Shown here: positions 54,093 through 64,000 of the stretch, piece by piece
Layout: the number at the start of each line of letters is the position of its first letter
Numbering within the stretch: the first letter of the stretch is position 1
Source: Petrosia ficiformis
Lineage: Eukaryota > Porifera > Demospongiae > Haplosclerida > Petrosiidae
Assembly: GCA_947044365.1 (NCBI GenBank)
Contig: OX345638.1
Span: 1,160,201 to 1,224,200 of the forward strand
Reading direction: 5' to 3'
DNA: 64,000 nt
Program-made: the position numbers and the translations under genes
Notes under the pieces: model-generated
The model's database searches: none
What the model was told of the DNA's origin: nothing
The model's input: only the letters and a program-made list of their open reading frames with translations

Positions 54093-57000
54093 TCACACGT
54101 CATCCATTTCATCTGATAAGTCTTCAAACTGTTCTATAACACCATTCTGATCTGTAGAATAAAAAGGAGTACAGCAATAGAAAAAGGTTATTAGATATTA
54201 ATAATAATGATTACCTCCATTTATCATTCTAGAAAACTCTTCAGGAGCTGGCATTTGAAAGACATTCTCTAAATGTTCTAAAACAGCCTTTAAAAATAAA
54301 TAAATAAATAATAATTAACAGAAGGAAATCAAAATTATCATTATTTTCTTGGCATCAATTACTAATGGAGTATTTTTTAATAACTGCGTAGATACATTGT
54401 ACTTGATGATTAACTTACACATGCACATTACACTACATGTACTAGTAGCCTAGTGGTTAAAGTGCTGGCCTGCAATTGAATGGTTGCAGGTTCGAGTCCC
54501 ACTAGGGGAAGGTTTTTTCGCTCATGAGTATTGGAGGGGATGTAAAGCCGTCAGTCCTGGGGAGCTGACTAATACTAGCAACTGGTGCTATTCCAGCTTC
54601 CTCGTCGGCCATATTTGATAAAACAATTGTAGGAAAACAAAACACTCTATTAGCACTCACAATAGGATTTGATGACTTCATACATACTATAGTGCTAAAT
54701 GTTATACTGTAACATGCTACTGATTGAAATTTGACACAGAAAAAAGGGATAATTGTATGAAAATGGTGCAGGTATAAAGATAAACCCTCTTAGTAGTAAG
54801 CCTAATATTATTTTAACTATAACTAAACATTTGAGAAGCTAGGCATACTATAACTATAACTACAAGCGGTATTGTCATACTACATTCAACATTGAAACTA
54901 GACACTGTAACCATTGCATCCAACCACATTAAGAATATAGATTTGATTACTCACTCTTCCTTCAGCTGATAAATGTGGTAGCCCTTCTTCAGCAGAGGTA
55001 TAGAATACCCCTCCTTCATCTTCGTCCTCATCCTCATCCCAATCTCCGTTCTCTTGTCTTTCAATGATCTCTTCTTCACTATCATCTGATAATTCGGGAT
55101 CTGGATATAGTGTTTGACATTCACATATCGCAGCGTATATATTCTCCACTAATAAACAAAAAGATTAAAAAATATAAAATGAAGTAGTTACGATAGTACT
55201 ACACGATCAAGATTGATAACAATTATAGAAAAATATCCTCTTGTTGGGGTATAGAGCAACCTAGGCAACTAACTTAAACTTCCAACGATAGAGTGCTCAG
55301 TACTATAAGTCCTACATCAATAGTCATCAAAACTTGCAGTGTGTATACATGTATATGTCCACATAAGTAGAATAAATCTACTCTGTACTGTACTGTACTG
55401 TATTGTGAATGCACTATTATCAACAATGTTACTCTGTACTGTACTGTACTGTATTGTGAGTACATTATTATCAACAGTGCTGCTCTGTACTGTACTGTAT
55501 TGTGAATGCACTATTATCAACAGTGCTCTGTACTGTACTGTACTGTATTGTGAGTGACTATTATCAACAATGCTGCTCTGTACTGTACTGTACTGTACTG
55601 TACTGTATTGTGAGTGCACTATTATCAACAGTGCTACTCTGTACTGTACTGTATTGTGAGTACACTATTATCAACAGTGCTACTCTGTACTGTACTGTAT
55701 TGTGAGTGCACTATTATCAACAGTGCTGCTCTGTACTGTACATAGTGTTTGGTGTACATAATTGTTAACTACATTGTACATGTACTTGTATATATTATCA
55801 CTAACAGTCATCACTACATGTTGGTATAAATCTCATTTCTGTCATCTTCTCTATGTGATCATCCTCGTCCTCCTCTTCATCCTCGTCCTCCTCTTCATCC
55901 TCCTCGTCCTCCTCATTTTCCGGTGGATTATACAAAAGATATAGACATTCATGTGGAAATGATGACGTGTCTCTACTAACAGCATGTAGCATTATGGAGG
56001 GATAATTTAGTGTAATGTGATTTGATTGGTCATCACTGACCCATCGAACACACCTAAAGAGTCAATTACAAAAAAAGGACAAATTGATTTATGAATTCCG
56101 ATTTCACAGGCAGATTTAGCATGGGGCTATAGACTCCTCTTTATACTAAACAATGTTTTTATAATTCTATAATTCATTTTTTCTATATTCCTGTAATACA
56201 GTAGACTTCGAACCTTGTTTTAGCACAATTATTTTTTTAATAATATGTAAACTAAGAAGAAACTATAGAATACAAAGAAAGACACTGTATAGTCTTGTAC
56301 AGTGTTTTTGATAAGCTTATGTGGTGCACCATTGGCCCAAAGAGCTTCTTATCTGGCACTGCACAGCTCTCTTTTTGGGCCAGTGACGCAGTTAATTATG
56401 ATTATATTGTCACTAACAGTATTAACTCTTAGTTAATTGGCTCAAGATGTATTCTCAATGGCGCACATACTAATCATTTTTGAGCCAATTTGGCCCAAGC
56501 TTCAAAACTTATCCAAAACTCTGGTCTCATAGATGCTCAGTACACCATAAAAAATGACCACACCTCTTATAATTAGTTAATGAGCAGAAAAACATTTGCG
56601 GCTAGCTACAGCTATAGTCCCTCCCAACTTTCATTTGTGGATCCACCAATGGTTTGGTATTTCTAAGTGGAGTTATATATACACATTACACAACATACTA
56701 TGATTGAAGCTGCTCTGTTTTTGGAGAATCCAAATCATTTTTTGTCACTCATTACATGGAAAATATAAGTGATCATTATAAATTTTGCCACATCTACTGG
56801 TCTACAAAGCCAGGGCCACCTGCCTATGTACGTACAATCTTCAAGCGTTTTTAGCTTTCTAAATCAAGTACATCTTTTCTCAAGCACCAAGTACAAATGC
56901 ATGGCTATCATACGTAGTGCATGGAAAGTCATGTGACTTCCTGTGACATGTTCATCAGTTTTGTGAGTTTATCCGTAAAGTTTCGTCCCTACCTCACAAA

Positions 57001-57319
57001 CGTCTGGCCTTGAGACTAGACTGTCCCCACCATCCAATTGTCAAAAGGGGGAGAGGTTAGTTCACTAGACTAAGACGTTACCTCTTCTAGCATGGTAGAT
57101 CATCTATTGATTTCATCACTATTATTGCACACACATTTTCCTACACTCACATCACACATCAAAAAATACTGTACTATATATTATATATACATAAATAAAA
57201 ATCTAAACACACCCTTCTTCAATTGAGAGCAGCCCTTTCCCTTTGTCTTCACTTTGCACAAAGATTGAAGTATTAGGTAATTGCAATATAGTGTCAGTAC
57301 CTGCAAACTGTGAATCCAT
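54093..57319 (-). CDS. CLNS1A: ICln (methylosome subunit pICln), complete
   Basis: Exons from the 5' end: 57213..57319, 55806..56053, 54955..55148, 54215..54287, 54093..54151; 226 residues. The PH/Sm-like fold is visible as GKGLLSIEEG, LNYPSIMLHAVSRD (human LEYPTISLHALSRD), an acidic loop (NEEDEEDEEEDEDEEEDEDD) and MTEMRFIPT. Then LENIYAAICECQTLYPDPEL matches human MFTAMCECQALHPDPE, and FYTSAEEGLPHLSAEGR matches FYTYEEGLSHLTAEGQ. The acidic C-terminus (FEDLSDEMDDV) fits too. ICln chaperones Sm proteins for the PRMT5 methylosome during snRNP assembly in the cytoplasm. The exon starting at 57319 lacks the human extra N-terminal residues but is otherwise complete. Tandem with NUP50, 176 bp apart. 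Confidence 0.93.
54443..54640 (+). mobile_element. tRNA-derived SINE
   Basis: A perfect polymerase III A box TAGCCTAGTGG (54446-54456) and B box GGTTCGAGTCC (54489-54499) are spaced as in a tRNA. A tail follows (GATGTAAAGCCGTCAGTCC) like those after the tRNA part of invertebrate SINEs. The tRNA cloverleaf is degraded (acceptor and D stems do not pair), so it is not a functional tRNA. ICln intron 3. Confidence 0.75.
55378..55742. repeat. minisatellite with TACTGTACTGTA core
   Basis: Seven to eight units of about 50 bp: CTCTGTACTGTACTGTATTG then TGAGTGCACTATTATCAACA. ICln intron 2. Confidence 0.92.
56300..56523 (+). mobile_element. MITE family B, copy 8 (complete)
   Basis: Starts CAGTGTTTTTGATAAGCTTA and ends CTTATCCAAAACTCTG. 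The flanking 8-mers GTCTTGTA and GTCTCATA may be a decayed 8-bp target duplication. ICln intron 1. Confidence 0.87.
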
Positions 57320-57624
57320 TCTCTTCTCTGATTCATACGTTATTAAAACGATTTTGCCACACCCATCAATTAATTAATTTCGGCGCTGAGCGACATGCAG
57401 GATCGATTGCGAACACGTACGCAGTCAGACTATCACGTGATTACACTCAACTTATTACCCAAAACAGTTTAGCAAAAAAGAAAATACATGCACTGAATCA
57501 ATCATGTGTTATTTTTATGTTACTAATTTATGTTGAGACATGTACTTTTAGATATTAAGTAACTAAATATCAGTATTTCATTGTATTTGTCCCTAAAATC
57601 ACATGATCTAAAGGACCAATCAGA
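57320..57624. promoter_or_regulatory. ICln promoter region / TM9SF2 3' flank
   Basis: 305 bp without a gene. TCACGTGA (57433-57440) is a perfect palindromic E-box of the USF/MITF type. ATTAATTAATTTCGGCGCTG lies nearer the ICln start. Confidence 0.5.
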
Positions 57625-60600
57625 TCAATCAATCTTGACAATTGAATAGATTCGCCATACAAACCAAAAACAGGACGTGAAACCAATTGTGCCTGGATAG
57701 AGAGATAAGGAAAATGTTCCGTTGAATGACATGTACATACACATGTCAGTACATAGAGAGAGAGACACACATCTACATACATGTACATACACATACAGTA
57801 CATAGAGAGACACACACCTACATACATGTACATACACATGTCAGTACATAGAGAGAGAGAGAAGACACACCTACATACATGTACATACACATACACATAC
57901 AGTACATAGAGAGATACACATCTACATACATGTACATACACATACACATGTACAAATGTCAGTACATAGAGAGATACACACACACCTACATACATGTACA
58001 TACTCATACACATACAGTACATAGAGAGATACACATCTACATACATGTACATACACATACACATGTACAAATGTCAGTACATAGAGAGATACACACACAC
58101 CTACATACATGTACATACTCATACACATACAGTACATAGAGAGATACACATCTACATACATGTACATACACATACACATGTACAAATGTCAGTACATAGA
58201 GAGATACATACACACACACCTACATACAGACAAGTACACAAACACGTATACTAGAGGTAGAACCGGTTATCGGGATAATTATTCAAAATTGTAATTGCTT
58301 TGCAATATCAGCATTTTATGGCCCACAGGGCCATCCCTATGATTGCTTTCCACGGGTTCGATGTATGTTTATATATATATATATTTTCTTGTGTCCACTT
58401 ACGCGAGTATGCGTTGTATACGTAGTTAAGGAAGTTACATCATTCCCGGGGGCTCGGTCAATTAATGGGCGTGGCGCGTAAAATAACGCGCGATCAAGCT
58501 CTACAGACCAGCAGAAAGAAAGCTGTGTAGTTTACGTAGGCTAGCTATTCTACCTGAAATATATTCTACAAGTTCTACAAGGTTCTTTAAAAGGTAAACA
58601 GAGTAGATAATCAAAATAATAACTATAATAGGTTGATGTGTTTCAGGCATCATAAAGTTAGCCATGATTACTGAATGATGGACACCACAAAGCAGTCATA
58701 GGGATACTTTTTTCTCTATAGACCTTGTTAGGTTTGTAGAGTGCAGAAATATATATAGAGAAAAATAGCATCCCTATGATTGCTTTACAAATTCAAGTGA
58801 AGATAAAAGTATCCCTATAACTACTTTGTGGTGTCCAACATTCAGTAATCATGGCTGACTTTATCAAGCATGAAAGACAACAGTTATTATTTTGATTATC
58901 TACTCTCCTGACCTTTCAAGGGACCTTGTAGAACTTTAGGAATATATTTCAGGCAGAATAGCTAGCTATTAGTTCCAGTTTCTACGTAAGCTACATGTAC
59001 TTAGCTACAGGCAGCTTTAGTGCTTGAGCGCATGTTCTTTTATGCACCACACCCATTAATTGACCGAGCCCCCCGGGAATGACGCAACTTCCTTAACTAC
59101 GTATACAACGCATAATCATGCAAGTGGACACAAGAAAAAAAAATATATACATGATATACATGTATATACATTAAACCCCGTGGAAAGCAATCATAGGGAT
59201 GGCCCTACGGGCCGGGCCATAAAAACACCAATGCTGCTTGTATAAACACTATTGCAGTTGATTACAACAAAGGGGTGAGGTAATACTATAATATTTTACT
59301 GCAAACAAGTCATGAATTTTTTAAAGCAATTATCCAGGTACTCACCCATTATTGTGAATGGATATCCAGAGAGTAAAAGACAAGATCAATTCCAGCCCTT
59401 TTTATACATGTACCAACTCACACACACACGCACACACACACACACACACACGCACGCACGCACGCACATACACACACACACACATGTAGCATAAATACAC
59501 ACACACACACACATACATAATAACATACACACACTACACACACAACCATATATACACATACATGTACAGTGTTCTGTTCAGGACATTTAGAGTGGTGGTT
59601 GGATTCTACATTGCATTTAGTGCTATTTATCCAGTATATACTTAATTCTGTCTCAGTAGCCTATATATGTATTATCTGAAAGGTGGTTAATTCATCTGAG
59701 TGGTGGTTAATTCATGCTGAGTAGTGGTTATTCCCGACCAGTGCCGACCAGTGTGGGCAGAACACTGCATGTATATGTAGTAATATACAAACATGTACAC
59801 AGACATACCTGTAAAGATGGAGAATAGAAACACAATAATTCCAGTGTATCCAAAATATATGAGATAACTGAGAGATCCCACGATTTGAGTCTTAAAGATA
59901 AAGTAGTGAAGACTGAAGAGGAACAGATATAAACCGGTAGTCGCTGTAGCAAAGAACGACCTCCACCACCATCGATAGTCTTCAGCACAAAGATGGAAGT
60001 AACAGAGAAGGATACTGGTTTCCATACTCACAAGAATAAGAATTATGAACGCCAGAAGTACAAAACCGAACATATAATAGAACTGACCTGACCTGGGGAT
60101 TTAATTAGTGAGATAATTAAAATATGACCTCTCTCTTCCCTAGAGGTTTCCTACATTAATTGACTTATTGGCCTAATTACTTTGGCTGATTTTAATCTTT
60201 GAAGTTAGTGATAATCAATTTCAGAAGCTCAACCGATTACCAGCCTTAATGAACAGTGAATACTAAAGTGGAATTACATTGAGAGATCATTATAAATTCA
60301 TAGTTTATCCATCTATCTATCTGTTCATCCACTCGTACATTTCATCTGTTCATTCAAACCTCTATTCTTTCGTCAACCATCCATCTACATGTATCTGTCT
60401 ATCTGTCTGTTCATGCACTAGTCTATTGGTCTGTCCATCAATCCATCGATCCTATACACTTAATAACTCACCACAGGCTATTTATAATGAAAAACAGTTG
60501 TATGAATGCACAGCCAAAAGGCAATATCCCACCCATAAGGGAACTGGGAAAAGGATGAGACAGCCAGCTTTGATCTGGGACTTCACGAGGTATCTGATTG

Positions 60601-62613
60601 GTCTTAACAGGTGGTTCAGCAGGCTGTAGAGAAATATTGACAATATGAATATACATTACAGTAATTACACATATGTATGTACTATGTACAGAACAGGCAT
60701 GGGGCCAAGTACATTGCCACTTGTACTGAAGTACAATAAGCACACACATATGAGTACTTGCACTTGTACTTAAGTCCTTAATTGAGTACTTTGAAGTCTT
60801 TAATCGAGTACTTGTACTTGTACTTGTACTGAAGTCCTTAGTTGAGTACTTGTACTTGTACTGAAGTCCTTAGTTGAGTACTCGTACTTGTACTGAGGTC
60901 CTTAGTTGAGTACTCATACTTGTACTGAAGTCCTTAGTTGAGTACTTGTACTTGTACTCAAGTCTTTAGTTGAGTACTTGTACTTGTACTGAAGTCCTTA
61001 GTTGAGTACTTGTACTTGTACTGAAGTCCTTAGTTGAGTACTTGTACTTGTACTCAAGTCCTTAGTTGAGTACTTTACTTGTACTGAAGTCTTTAATCGA
61101 GTACTTGTACTTGTACTTGGACTCAAGTCCTTAGTTGAGTACTCGTATTTAAGTCATTAGTTGAGATGCTGTTCAACTGGATCACCACTGACTAAGTGAT
61201 GACAGATTTAAACAGTTAAATTTTAATAATGTATCAAATGATAATTAAAAGTTTGACATGTCAGTTACAAACAGGACCTAAGTACAAAGTACTAATGCTA
61301 TGATTTCAGTACTCAGCAAGAACCATTTGTACTTGTACTAATAATTGAACTTACAGTTCGTCTGAATCCAAGGAATGATCCAATGAAGGTAAGAGGTAAT
61401 GAAATACCGAAGAACAGAAACAGAAGAGCTAGTAATGTTGTAAATGGAATTGCAGCACTTGAATTAGCTCCCCATAAAAACAAATTCAAAGTGAAGAATA
61501 TACCAAAGATTATACCAGATACAAGAAACGATGTCATCAAAATGTTAGTTTTCCAACGAAGTCCCCCCATAACTACACAAGAGATATATATAATATTATA
61601 TATATAATTGTGTCCTAATTTATGAAAAGGAACAGTTTCAAGCAAAATAATTTTTATCAAACACATACAGGCATTTGCCGAAATAAAGGGGGGATGAAGA
61701 CCTCATCCATGGCCAACTAGGGGGTGTCGGTCATGGTTCCCAGGAAAATTTAATTTTAGACTCTCTGAGATCACTTCTGGTACATTTTCAGATAAATATT
61801 TGCATGACCATAAAAGATATTTGCTGAGCAGGTTTGATGTTGCAAAGGGGGGAGGACAAATGCCCTCTCCCCTAAATGCAGCCCTGCTTACATGTCATTC
61901 TGTTATTTTGTACAAGAAGTCAATGAAATTCAGTATCTAAGAAGAGTATAAGGATAGAAGTACCAATTAATGGAATATGTGTTAGACTCGGGATTCATAA
62001 TCTCCTCGGATTTGTCTAGGAGACTATATATCCACCTGGAGTTTGACGTACGTATGTGTGTATGTGACATGATTTTCAAAAAGGGACAGTCTCGTGCAAA
62101 ATAATATTTTGATCAAATTCTTACATTTAATTGCTTGCCATTCCTCAAATGTGCACAGGAAGACAATGAAATGCAGTATCTAAGAAGCTTAATAACAGCT
62201 CTTCCTGGATACCAAATTTCACTGACTTCCTGTACAAAATGGTGGAATGGCGAGCGAACGTTTGATCAAAATTACAGGCAACTCTCATTTTTCATTTTTC
62301 CATTGCCTCAGGTGTCTTTCTTTCTTTCTTTCTTTCTTTCTACATCTCTGATAACATCATGTATTTGCAGGAAACTGTCCCTTTTCAAAAATTAGGCACA
62401 TATCATAATGTAGAGTACAATATACATGTAACAAAGGAGGGGGGGGGGGGGGGCAAGATTCAAACAATGGGCCCAAATGCCACTGCCCCACACCCAAACA
62501 AAAACTATGTGATTTATCTTAGTACATGTATATACGTGCATAAACTTTTACATACATTTGTATACTCGAGCAGAGACATAACCTGCAACAGCTCCCAAAA
62601 ATATATACAGAAT
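57625..62613 (-). CDS. TM9SF2: TM9SF2 (nonaspanin), C-terminal exons, 5'-partial
   Basis: Exons from the 5' side: 62556..62613, 61355..61572, 60472..60623, 59809..60092, 57625..57692, about 260 residues; all junctions are in phase. Matches TM9SF2 rather than TM9SF4: SSAAIPFTTLLALL, SLPLTFIGSFLGFRR, VKTNQIPREVPDQSW, LMGGILPFGCAFIQLFF, FYYMFGFVLLAFIILI, SILLCYFHLCAEDYRWWWRS, LIYFGYTGIIVFLF, GTIGFTSCFWFVWRIYSIVK and ending K-I-D. Six or so transmembrane helices are in this part. The last residues KID fit the C-terminal KxD Golgi-retention signal of the family. TM9SF proteins are multispanning Golgi/endosome proteins. About 400 N-terminal residues are missing and should lie beyond 64000, leaving an intron longer than 1.38 kb. 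Confidence 0.93.
57725..58250. repeat. about 115-bp minisatellite, last TM9SF2 intron
   Basis: Units of ACATAGAGAGATACACATCT, ACATACATGTACATACACAT and CACATGTACAAATGTCAGT, about five copies. Long open frames on both strands are artefacts. Confidence 0.92.
58315..58735 (+). mobile_element. MITE family A, copy 3
   Basis: Starts TATGGCCCACAGGGCCATCC and ends CAGTCATAGGGATACTTTTT. Lies head to head with copy 4. Confidence 0.85.
58750..59226 (-). mobile_element. MITE family A, copy 4 (inverted)
   Basis: Starts AGCATCCCTATGATTGCTTT and ends GGCCCTACGGGCCGGGCCAT. With copy 3 it forms a 900-bp inverted pair in the last TM9SF2 intron. Confidence 0.85.
59415..59515. repeat. (CA)n microsatellite
   Basis: ACACAC with CGCACGCACG interruptions. 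Confidence 0.95.
59567..59768. mobile_element. inverted-repeat element family D, copy 2
   Basis: CAGTGTTCTGTTCAGGACAT ... GTGTGGGCAGAACACTG; CATGTA lies directly on both sides (possible target duplication). Ends 40 bp from TM9SF2 exon 59809..60092. Confidence 0.75.
60755..61165. repeat. 32-bp minisatellite, GAGTACTTGTACTTGTACT
   Basis: About 12 copies of TTAGTTGAGTACTTGTACTT plus GTACTGAAGTCC, in the TM9SF2 intron between exons 60472..60623 and 61355..61572. Confidence 0.92.
61612..62400. mobile_element. MITE family C copies
   Basis: 61612-61680 is a terminal fragment. 62067-62400 is complete: left end TGTGACATGATTTTCAAAAA, right end on the other strand TGTGCCTAATTTTTGAAAAG, with the inner hairpin (CTTCCTGTACAAAATGG / CAGGAAGACAATGAAAT) and a CTTT run. 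The stretch between them (61680-62066) is unremarkable apart from an inverted CTCCTCGGATTTGTCTAGGAG near 62013. Confidence 0.7.
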
Positions 62614-62744
62614 CTAAAAAAAAGAATACATGTACATATTTCAAATATATTTCAACATGTATTGTACAATGTAAATACATAATGTACATGTATATACATG
62701 TATGTACATGTACATATGTATGCATGAATGTAGTGTTGTTTTAG

Positions 62745-62965
62745 TTAAATACATGTAACTATAACTAAAACCCTTTTAGTAAGTCACTATGAGTTTTAGT
62801 TAACTAAACTATTACTAAATTACAAGTCTATTGCAATAAGAACTAAAATGAAAATTGGACAAAAATAGTCACTTTTAGTTAGTTAACATTAACTAAAACT
62901 AAAACCCTTTTAGTAAGCCTAATATTATTTTAACTATAACTAAACTAAAAGTTTGGAAACTAGGC
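62745..62965. repeat. TTAGTTAACTA-family copy
   Basis: TTGTTTTAGTTAAATACATG ... GTTAGTTAACATTAACTAAA; 5' intron of TM9SF2. Confidence 0.75.
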
Positions 62966-63006
62966 ATATACTATAACTACATTTATATCCCGTTGCTATG
63001 TGGTTG

Positions 63007-63470
63007 CTAAGATTATAACAATTGAATAAACTTGCTAATGCACTGTGGTCAGTGCAATATCTGTTAGTTACTGCACTGTGGTTTGATAATGAAAAAAGAT
63101 CAAAGTTGGTGACGCAAATGGTAACTATAACTACCACCATGATGTCCTAGCAACGTGACATAAAACAGTTATAACACGCCCACTCGCCCACTCGTGCACG
63201 GTTATAAGCACTCCGCCCTCGGGCCTACAGTCGTGCTTATAAATAAACTATAGCACAGTAACTAACAGATATTGCACTGACCACAGTGCATTAGCAAGTT
63301 TATTCAATTGTTATAATCTTAGCAGATGAGATTCAGTGACATAAAACAGTTATAACAAGCCCACTCGTGCTATAGTTTATTTATAAGCACTCCGCCCTCG
63401 GGCCTACAGCCCGAGGGCAGTTGTGCTTATAAATAAACTATAGCACTTGCCGGCCGTGTTATAACTAATA
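63007..63470. repeat. perfect 64-bp inverted repeat with nested palindromes
   Basis: Arms at 63007-63070 and 63259-63322 are exact reverse complements (CTAAGATTATAACAATTGAA ... CAATATCTGTTAGTTA). The spacer and the right flank carry repeated CACTCCGCCCTCGGGCCTAC and GTGCTTATAAATAAACTATA, and CCGCCCTCGGGC/GCCCGAGGGC stems. Confidence 0.9.
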
Positions 63471-63568
63471 CGTATAACTAAAAGTAGTTCTATAATCAAT
63501 ATGAATATATATTTGTATGTACATGTATGAATGTACATGTACACGTATATACATTTGTATGTATGAAT

Positions 63569-63956
63569 CAGGGGATAAACGAAGGTGATTTTTACACCTT
63601 CGAAGGTTTGTTTCAACTGGAACAAGAAGGTTCACGAAGGTGTAACACTATGAATGTGTTAACTTTGTACCTATACAAGTGTTTATCTAATGGGAGACCT
63701 CTTAATTCAGAAGATGGCAGATGAGATTCAGTACATTCTGGTTTTGAAAGTCCACACTCTCGTCCATGGTCTCTTCACTCTCAGCCATTATCAATCTCCA
63801 TGTGACAAATGTAATAATTAATTAAGAGTTATAAATAATTATTGCAGCAAATAATTAACCACGTGTTAACTGCGAACCTTTGTGGAATGGATTCTACCTT
63901 TGAAGGTAAGGAATTATAACGAACCTTCGAATGTTACCACCTTTGTTTATGCCCTG
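63569..63956. mobile_element. hAT-type non-autonomous element with perfect target duplication
   Basis: Ends CAGGGGATAAACGAAGGTG (left) and, on the other strand, CAGGGCATAAACAAAGGTG (right), continuing to TTCGAAGG. Flanked by identical GTATGAAT at 63561-63568 and 63957-63964. Inside, on the minus strand, lies an ATG (about 63788) followed by AESEETMDESVDFQNQN, possibly a captured exon start. It has no transposase. Confidence 0.88.
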
Positions 63957-64000
63957 GTATGAATGTACAGTGTGCATGTACACTGTACATCTAATTGAAT

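Noticed and set aside
54443..54510. Possible tRNA gene
   Set aside because: A and B boxes are perfect, but acceptor and D stems do not pair and SINE-like sequence follows; called a SINE.
57570..58294. Overlapping ORFs on both strands
   Set aside because: Minisatellite of about 115 bp in the last TM9SF2 intron; only 57625..57692 (minus) is coding.
62940..63140. 66-residue minus ORF as a TM9SF2 upstream exon
   Set aside because: It crosses the perfect inverted repeat, has no splice signals in phase, and does not resemble TM9SF2.

Overview
This is eukaryotic, animal DNA. It is AT-rich, with spliced genes (GT-AG introns, many small exons), abundant (TCTA)n, (GGAT)n and (TATG)n microsatellites, many minisatellites and short inverted-repeat transposons. 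The gene set (non-visual arrestin, GCKIII kinase, dynein-assembly factor DAW1, nucleoporins, ICln, TM9SF2) is metazoan. The tight gene packing, the unusual 7TM receptor and an orphan single-pass membrane protein suggest an early-branching marine invertebrate, most likely a demosponge. That placement is inference; no marker sequence in the window proves it.

Layout from left to right: (1) 1-15832, plus strand: C-terminal two-thirds of a beta-arrestin gene (5' end outside the window). Its introns hold a nested antisense 7TM receptor (3421-4368), a decayed Penelope-like retroelement (8940-10270), tandem Cys-rich ORFs (10545-11270) and a terminal-inverted-repeat element carrying a DUF3504/Crypton-like ORF (14111-14939). 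(2) 17173-25712, minus: complete GCKIII (MST3/MST4/STK25-type) kinase in 11 exons. (3) 25757-35453, plus: complete DAW1 in 12 exons, divergent from the kinase with only 44 bp between the two start codons. (4) 35999-38928: a nearly intact pogo/Tigger transposon with TA target duplication, whose ORF ends in a PHD finger and is broken by one in-frame TGA. (5) 39179-39832, plus: orphan type I membrane protein with a decayed partial duplicate behind it. (6) 40387-44937, minus: PELP1/Rix1-like protein in 9 exons, divergent (54 bp) from (7) 44992-50118, plus: NUP58 in 6 exons. (8) 50386-53916, minus: NUP50 in 5 exons, convergent with NUP58. (9) 54093-57319, minus: ICln (CLNS1A) in 5 exons. (10) 57625-62613, minus: the last five exons of TM9SF2; its N-terminal half lies past the right edge.

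Exon coordinates were derived by hand from splice sites. Reading phase was checked at every junction, and the complete genes add up to whole codons: DAW1 415 aa, kinase 511, PELP1-like 526, NUP58 576, NUP50 328, ICln 226. Two adjacent genes encode nuclear-pore subunits (NUP58, NUP50), and both lack the FG dipeptides usual for these proteins; NUP58 uses LG-rich repeats instead. Most remaining sequence is intronic minisatellite and at least six families of small inverted-repeat elements. One of these sits directly against a kinase splice donor, and another (63569-63956) has a perfect 8-bp target duplication.
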